Below are positions 10,143 through 19,100 of a DNA stretch of 50,476 nt, piece by piece. Position 1 is the stretch's first letter, and every line of letters starts with the position of its first letter. Where the stretch lies: the NCBI GenBank assembly GCA_002470465.1, contig DKMD01000042.1:1-50476 (forward strand). Direction: 5' to 3'. Position numbers and translations under genes: made by a program. This DNA comes from Pluralibacter sp. UBA7423. Its GTDB lineage: Bacteria > Pseudomonadota > Gammaproteobacteria > Enterobacterales > Enterobacteriaceae. The notes under the pieces are model-generated. The model was given only the letters and a program-made list of their open reading frames with translations. It was not told the origin of the DNA and made no database searches.

Positions 10143-13100
10143 ATGCGTCCTGTTTCCGTCATTTCCGAACTGACTGGCGTCACCAGCAATGTGACTGCCC
10201 CTGAAGTCACCCTCACTGCACCGTCCGTTGTGAAGCTTCAGCTTGAGCGCTCGGATATCGCCTCCATCACCCGTTCCCGCCAGGATATGGTTATCAGGCT
10301 CCATTCGGGCGAAACCTTCACCATCCACAATTTTTACGCTGAATACCCTCAGGGTGCCAACCAGCTGGTGCTTGAGGACGACCACGGCGCGTTATGGTGG
10401 GTTCAGGACACCGCAAGCAATTTCCACTTCCAGCAAATCGATAATCTCGATGCCTTCATGGTGGCGGAAGGCCACTCCGAAGGCGGGGCGATTTGGCCAT
10501 GGGTGCTCGGCGGAGTCGCTGTAGCCGCCGGTATCGGTATCGCCGCTGGCGGAGGTGGTGGCGGTGGTGGCGGTGGTGGCGGTTCCAGCCATAACTCCGG
10601 GGATGGGGATAACGGCAACAACGGAAATGGGAACGGCAACGGAAACAATGGAAATGGTAACAATGGAAACGGAAATAACGGCAACGGAAACGGAAACGGC
10701 GATCCGGACACCACGCCGCCTACGGCGCCAACGAACCTCACAGTTTCCCAGGACGGCAAAACGCTGACCGGTAAGGCCGAGCCCGGAAGCACGATAGAAG
10801 TCAAAGGCCCTGACGGTACGGTCATCGGAACCGGGACCGCTGACAGCAGCGGCAACTTTAGCATCACGCTTAACACGCCTCAGCTCAGCGGCGAGCACCT
10901 GACCGTCAACGCCACGGATAAAGCGGGCAACACCGGCCCTTCTGCGGAAGTGACTGCACCTAATGTCGATCTGCCAGAAGTCCCCGCGATCCTCAGCGCC
11001 GTGAACGATCACGGTTCGACCCCCACCAGCTTCGGCAACAATCAGTTTACCAACGACAATACCCCTACGCTGAAAGGCACAGGCACCGCAGGCAGCACGG
11101 TACGCATATTTGGAGATGGACACCTGTTGGGCAGCGTTGTGGTCGGCAACGACGGTACCTGGAGCTACACCGTTACCACCCCGCTTATCGACGGGGCGCA
11201 CTCGTTTACCGCAATCGCCATTAACATCAAAGGCAGCACTATCGAGTCTTCGCACTTTAATATTACTGTCGATACCGTTGCGCCGGACGCGCCGCAGCTC
11301 ATCGCCGTCATTGACGACATCGGCTCTATCACCGGGGCGCTGAACAACGGTGCTGTCACCGATGATGCCAAACCGACCTTCACCGGCAAAGGTGAAGCGG
11401 GCGATACCGTGAAGATATATGACGGTCAGACGCTGCTTGGCACCACCACGGTCGACAGCAACGGCAACTGGAGCTTTACACCATCGCAGGCCCTGTCTGA
11501 AACCTCGCACACGATAACCATCACCCAGACGGACAAAGCGGGCAACGTCAGCGCCAGTACTACAGCGCCGACATTTACCGTCGACGTAACGCCACCGGCT
11601 CCGGCACACATCTCCACTGTTTCGCTGGACGGTGCCACCGTGACCGGGACGGCAGAGGCCGGAAGCACGGTGTCCATTTATGACGGCAACAATGTCCTGC
11701 TGGGCACGACGGTTGTCGGCAGCAACGGCGAGTTCAGCGTCACCCTCAACCCGGCCAAAACCCACGGCGAGCAGCTGGAAGCCCGCATTCAGGATGCCGC
11801 GGGCAACGTGGGGCAGCCTACAGATTTCGATGCCTCCGACTCCGGCTTCCCAAGCCAGCCGGTGATTGTCACCATCAATGACAACGTTGACCCTGTGCAG
11901 GGCAACGTCTCCGCAGGTGGCGACACTAACGACAACACGCCAACCCTTACCGGGACCGCGGAGCCCAACGCGACTATCACCATTAGCGATAACGGTACGC
12001 CGCTGCTGCCACCCGTCATGGCCGACAGCAACGGCAACTGGAGCTTTACGCCACTGCTGCCGCTCCCCGACGGCGATCATGTGTTTACCGCCACCGCCAA
12101 CAACGGCGTTGGTGAGAGCGCACCGTCTGCCTCGTTCACCATTGACGTCGATACCCTCCCACCGGTGCTGACTGGCCTGGCCGTTGTCAACCAGGGCCAG
12201 ACCCTGACCGGCACCACCGAAGCCGGCAGTACCGTGGTGGTGAAAGACAGCCACGGCGCACAAATCGGTACGGGTACTGCCGATCAGAACGGTAATATTT
12301 CCATCACCCTGAGCACGCCGCAGAAAAACGGTGAAACGCTCAGCGTAAGCGTGACGGATAAAGCCGCCAACGTCGGCATTACTGAAAACGTAGTTGCCCC
12401 GGATACTACCCCGCCGGGCGCGCCGACCGGGCTCACCGTGGCGGCAGATGGTCTGAGCGTCAGCGGTCAGGCCGAACCGGGCAGCACAGTCACCATCACC
12501 GATGGTAGCGGCAACGTGCTGGGCACCGGCCTGACCAACGGAGCTGGCAACTTTATCGCCCCGCTGAACACCCCGCAGCTCAACGGTCAGGGGCTGCTCG
12601 CTACCGCCACGGATGCCGCACATAACACCGGGCCTGCCGCCAGCGTGGTCGCCCCGGACATCACGCCACCGAATATCCCGGACAACCTGCACGTCAATGG
12701 CACCGGTACCGTGCTGACCGGACATGCAGAACCCGGCAGCACAATCACGGTGAAAGATCCGCTCGGCGCCATAATCGGCACCGGAAAGGCCGGAGCAACC
12801 GACGGGCTGTTCACCATCACGCTGACGCCAGCCCAGGATAACGGTGAGATCCTCTCCGCCACCGCGACCGATCTGGCGGGCAACACCAGCCTGCCGGGCT
12901 TCGCCACGGCGCCGGACATTACCGCCCCGGATCTGCCGCTGATCCTCGACGTACAGGACGACGTAACGGGCATAATTGGCACTATCCTCAACGGGAATAC
13001 CACCAACGATAACCGGCCAACGCTCTCAGGCACGGCGGAAATTGGATCGACCGTTAAGGTCTACGAAAACGGTAATCTGCTGGGAACCGCCACGATAGAC

Positions 13101-16100
13101 GCCAGCGGAAACTGGAGCTTTACGCCTGGTTCAGCGCTTTCAGAAGGCACCCATCAGTTTACGGTGACCTCCACGGATGCCGCAGGCAACGTCAGCACCT
13201 CTGCGCCGTGGAATATCCTCGTGGACACCGTTGCTCCTCAGCTTCCGGCCATCACCCTGGTCAATGACGATGCGCCGGGGATCCTTGGTGCTATCAGCAA
13301 CGGGGGATTGACCAACGACAGCACGCCGACGGTCAGCGGTACCGCGCAGCCGGGCTCAACCGTGCATCTGTTTGACAACAACGTGCTGGTCACCAGCATC
13401 GTTGTCGATGTTTCCGGCACCTGGAGCTATACCTTCACCACCGCGCTCACCGGGCCGAATCATTCGCTGACCGTCAACGCCAGCGATGATTTCGGCAACA
13501 CCTCGACGACCTCCGGCGCATGGACATTCACTCTCGACACCACGCCGCCCGCCGTGCCGGGCATTGATGATGTCACTACCGCAGGCAACGTTCCGCTGAC
13601 GCCGGGTCAGCTCACCAGTGAAACCTTGCCGCACCTGAGCGGCAGCGGTGATATCGGCTCAGTCATTACCTTCTATGACAACGGCAAAGAGATCGGCCAG
13701 ACGACCGTTGACGGCAGCGGACACTGGGAATTCACGCCGCCCGTCCCGCTGGGCGACGGCTCGCACCTGCTGAGCGCCAACGCCACCGATGATGCCGGGA
13801 ACGTCAGCGCCAACATCGACTTCACGCTGAAGGTTGATGCCACCGCGCCAGATGCCCCGTCGATTCTCTCAGCAACCGTGGATGACGGTACCGTCGTGTT
13901 ACCCAACGGTAGCACCACCAATGAAACGGAGCCGTTGCTTAGCGGAACCGCAGAGGCGAATGCCAGCGTAACGCTGTATAACAACGGTGCGTTTTTAGCC
14001 ACAGTGACCGCTAACGGCTCAGGTCAGTGGAGCTACCTCCCTCCCGTACCGCTGCTTCCAGGCCTGCATGTGATCACCGCCACCGCGACCGATGCTGCGG
14101 GTAACACCGGGCCGGTCTCCGGAGGATTCTCGGTGATTATTGACATCACCGCCCCGCTTGCGCCAGAGGCGCCGCTGGTCACTGACAACCAGCTGCCGGT
14201 CGTCGGCAACGTGCTGAACGGCGGCTCAACCAACGACACCACCCCAACCTTCAGCGGCACCGGCGAGGTGGGCAGCACCATCACGATTTATAACGGTATA
14301 ACCAACATCGGCACGGCAACGGTCGGCGAAGGTGGAACCTGGAGCTTTACGCCGTCCACGCCGCTGACTGACGGCACCACCTACGCGATCTCAACGACGG
14401 AAACTGATATCGCCGGGAATACCAGCCTGCACTCGCCGACGGTCACCATTACCATCGATACGACACTGCCCGACGCACCGGTTATCGGCTACGCGGAAGA
14501 TGATGTGGGTGCGATTTTGGATCCCGTACTCACTGGCGGGATCACCGACGACAACAAACCGGTCCTTCATGGCACCGCAGATCCGAACAACACCGTCACC
14601 ATTTATAACGGTAGCAACGTGGTCGGCACCGTCGTCGCCGACGGTCTGGGCAACTGGTCGTTACCGCTGACCACCAGCCTGACGGACGGCACCTATACCT
14701 TTACAGCGAAAGCAACGGACAGCGCAGGTAACGTCAGCGGCAGCTCGACTGACTTTACCTTCACGGTTGAAACCTCCCTGACGCCACCTTCCGTGACGGA
14801 GATTCTCGATGATAAGGGTCTGATTACCGGCAATATCGTTGACGGAATGGTCACCGACGATCAAACCCTGACCATCAACGGTACCGGAGAAGACGGCTCG
14901 ACGGTCATTATTTATGACGGAGGGACGAAAATCGGCACGGCGCTCGTAACGGGAGGTACCTGGACATTCACCACCAGCGGCCTGACGGAAACGACGCACA
15001 GCCTGACGTTCACCGCGAAGGACGCCGCTGGCAATGAAACGCTGCCGGGTGCCCCCATCACCTTCACCGTCGACGTCACACCACCGCCGATTCCGGTTGT
15101 CACCGTAAAATCGCTGGATGGCGCTACGCTCACCGGGACCGCTGAAGCCAACGCAGAAATTTTCATCAAGGACATCAACGGAACGGTGATCGGCCAGACA
15201 ACCGCCTCTGCGGGCGGAACCTTCACCGTGTCGTTGATACCACCGCAAACAGCCGGACAAAGCCTGACGGTGATTGCACAGGATCAGGCTGGTAACCAAA
15301 GCGATCCTCTGCATACCATCGCAATCAATCTAAGCAACCTGCCAGATGCGCCGGTAATCACCCTGGTGGATGATAATGCGGGCACCGTGATGGGAGCCGT
15401 CATCAACGGTGGCAGAACAGACGATACCACACCGACCCTGAACGGTACCGCCGGTGCCAACACCACCATTCACATTCTGGTTAACGGCACTGAAGTCGGC
15501 ACCACAACCGCCAACGGCAGCGGTCAGTGGCAGTTCACCATTGCACCACCGCTGATTGAAGGAAGCTATAGTTTTACCGCCGTAGCTGAGAACGGGAACG
15601 GATCAAGCGGCCCATCAGCAGCGGCAACCATTACGGTAGATTTAACGGCACCGGACCTACCGATTATCGTCTCAGCAACGGACGACGTACCCGGTAACCT
15701 GGGCGCACTGATTTCAGGCAGCCTGACCAATGACGCCCGACCAACGCTTAACGGGACCAGTGAGCCAAATGCCACCGTCACCATTTTCGACAACGGTACT
15801 CTGTCCGGCACGGTAAAAGCGGATATCAACGGCAACTGGAGCTACACGCCCTCCGCTGACCTCAGCAATATCACGCATACCTTTACCGCCCAGGCTACCG
15901 ACGTGGCGGGTAACACCGGGCTCGTGTCTGGTGGCTTTACCCTGAACATTGACACCGTCGCGCCAGAGATGCCGACCATCACTGCGGTCACCAACGACAA
16001 CGTGACCCCGAACGTCGTGATAAACCCAGGGCTGTCGACCAATGACACCCAGCCGCTGCTGAGCGGCTCGGGGGAAATTGGCAGCACCATCAACGTCTAT

Positions 16101-19100
16101 GACGGCTCCACCCTGCTCGGCACCACGACGGTAAATGGCTCCGGCAGTTGGACCTTTACCTTCCCGGTGGGAACAACGCTCGCCAACGGCAGCCACACCC
16201 TGACCGTGACCGCCACCGATCCGGCCGGGAATACCAGCCTGCCTTCGGTCGGCTACCCGATCGTGATCGACACCGTTGCGCCGCTGGTGCCAACGCTGAG
16301 CTCGGTTGTGGACGATAATCCGGGCAACGTCGGACCGCTGGTTAACGGGCAGTTGACCAATGACACCACGCCAACGCTCAACGGCCGCGGTGAAGCGGGC
16401 GCAACGGTCACCGTTTACTCTGACGGCGTGGCAGTAGGCAGCACCCTCGTTGATGGTACAGGCAACTGGAGCGTCACCACCTCGGCGCTGGGCAACGGCT
16501 CTCATGTACTGACAATTAGCCAGAAAGATCCGGCAGGCAACATCAGCGGCCTTACCGGCGGCTTCACCGTTAACGTGGATGCTGTACCACCGGCTGCGCC
16601 GGTCATCAGTTCTGTCGCCGACAACACCACGCCGGTCATTGGCGTGGTCGCTAACGGCGGCGTGACCAACGAAACGCATCCGACCCTCAGCGGTACGGCC
16701 GAAGGGGGTGCGACCATCACGCTTTACAACGGTTCAACGCTGCTTGGTACAACAACGGCAAACGCGCTCGGGGTCTGGACCTTCACGCCGGGTACAGCGT
16801 TAACGGCGGGCACCTGGAACATTACTGCCACGGCGACCGATGCAGCGGGAAATACCGGCCCGGCCTCGGACGTTCGCTCCTTTACCGTCGATATCACCGC
16901 GCCGAATGCGCCGGTTATCGCTACCGTCTTTGACGATCAGGGAACGGTTACAGGGAATCTGGGCAACGGTGCGACCACGGACGATCTGCGCCCGACCATC
17001 AGCGGCACCAGCGAAGCCAACGCCACCGTAAAAATTTATGACAACGGCACTCTGCTGGCGACGGTCACCGCCAACGGCAGCGGCGCATGGAGCTACACCC
17101 CAACCGTTGACCTGCCTCAGGGGAGCCACGTTCTGACCGCAACGGCCACGGATGCGGCGGGCAACCTGAGCGGCACCTCAGGCAGCGTCAGCTTCGTGGT
17201 TGACTCCCTCGCGCCGCTGGCTCCGGTGATCACATCGCTTGCCGATGATGTTGCTCCGGGCGTCGGGCCAATTGTGGTCGGCGGCAGCACTAACGATAAT
17301 ACCCCGACCCTGACCGGGACGGCGGAAGTAGGCGCAACGGTCAACATTTATGATGGCTCAACCCTCGTCGGTACGGCGGTCGCGGATGCCCTCGGGACGT
17401 GGATTGTCACCACATCGCCTCTTGTCGATGGCGCACATTCATTGACCGCTAAATCCACCGATGCGGCGGGCAACGTCAGCGGCTCGTCCCTGCCGTTCGC
17501 CATCACCGTCGATACGGCAACGCCAAATGCGCCCGTGCTACTTGCGGTCACCGATGATGCAGCAGGTGGCGTGGTCGGTCCGCTGGCCAACGGCCAGTTG
17601 ACCAACGACGGCACGCCGGTACTGAACGGCACGGCGGAAAGCGGCAGCACCGTCAGCATCTATGACGGGTCAACGCTGCTCGGCACCACGGTGGCAACGG
17701 GTGGCGTCTGGAACTTCACCCCAGGCACCGCGCTGGCGGACGGGTCGCACACCCTGACCGTCACCGCTACCGACGCCGCAGGCAACGTCAGCGCCCCAAC
17801 GGCGGGCTTCACCGTGGTGGTGGATGCCACCGCACCGGTTACACCGGCGATTACCACCATCATGGATGATATTCCGAATATCGTGGGGGCCGTCGGCAAC
17901 GGCCAGTTTACCAACGACAATCTGCCAACCCTGAACGGTACCGCCGAAGCTAACAGCACCGTGAAGATTTACGACGGCAGCACGCTGGTCGCCACCGTCA
18001 CCGCAAACGGCTCGGGAAGCTGGAGCTGGACGCCAACCGTCGCCCTTACGCAGGGGAACCACAGCTTCACCGTGACCGCAACGGATGCGGCGGGCAACCT
18101 GAGCGCCACCTCAACGGCTGCGGCCATCATTGTGGATACGGTTGCACCGGGTATCGTAACGGGCCTGGCGGTAAACGGCACCGGGACCCGCGTCACCGGT
18201 AGCGCAGAAGCCAACAGTACGGTCACTATCACCAGCAGCACCGGCACCGTACTGGGTACCGCCACCGCCGACGGAACCGGAGCCTTCACCGTCAACATTT
18301 CCCCTGCCCAGACCACCGGTCAGGGGCTGCTGGCCTTCGCTCAGGACAGAGCGGGCAACGTGGGCGCTTCCGTGGGCTTTACCGCGCCGGACACCCGCGT
18401 ACCGGATGCGCCAGCCATCACCAGCGTGCTGGATAATCAGGGCCTGTATACCGGCAACCTGACCAATGGCCAGCTCACCAATGATGCCACCCCAACCCTG
18501 AGCGGAACCGCGCAGGCAAACGCCACGATCTCGATTTACAACAATGGCACCCTACTGGGCACCACCACCGCCAATGCCAGCGGCGTCTGGACCTTCACAC
18601 CGGGCGGCAACGTGACCGAAGGCCTGCACGCTTTCACCGCCACGGCCACTAACGCCAACGGTACGGGGAGCCCTTCCGCATCGTTCAGCGTGATTGTCGA
18701 TACGCTGGCGCCAGGCGCGCCGTCGATCAGCATCAGCACGGATGGCAGTACGCTAAGCGGCCAGGCCGAAGCCAACAGCACCGTCACCATCACCCTGCCG
18801 GGCGGGGGAGGAACGCTGACGACCACCGCGGGCAGCGACGGCCACTGGTCCCTGACCCTGCCGGTGCGCCAGATTGAGGGGCAGCTGTTGACGGCCACCG
18901 CGACGGACGTCGCGGGGAATACCTCAGGGCAAGGCCAGGTCACCGCGCCCGTTCTGCCGCTGTCGGCGAACGACAACGTCACCAGCCTGGCGCTGACCTC
19001 CACCGCCACCACCAGCACCGAGCATCTGACGGATTACGGCGTGCTGCTGGTGGGGGCGCTGGGCAATGTCGCATCGGTGTTGGGCGATGATACGGCCCAG

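Noticed and set aside
10392..12725. 777-codon open frame on the minus strand under bapA, and several others of 100-320 codons there
   Set aside because: Antisense shadow frames caused by GC-rich repeat codons; no RBS, no domains, and the plus-strand protein is clearly real.
10707..18955. Regular tandem repeats as a CRISPR-like array
   Set aside because: The period is ~255-310 bp, fully coding, with diverged units: protein domain repeats.
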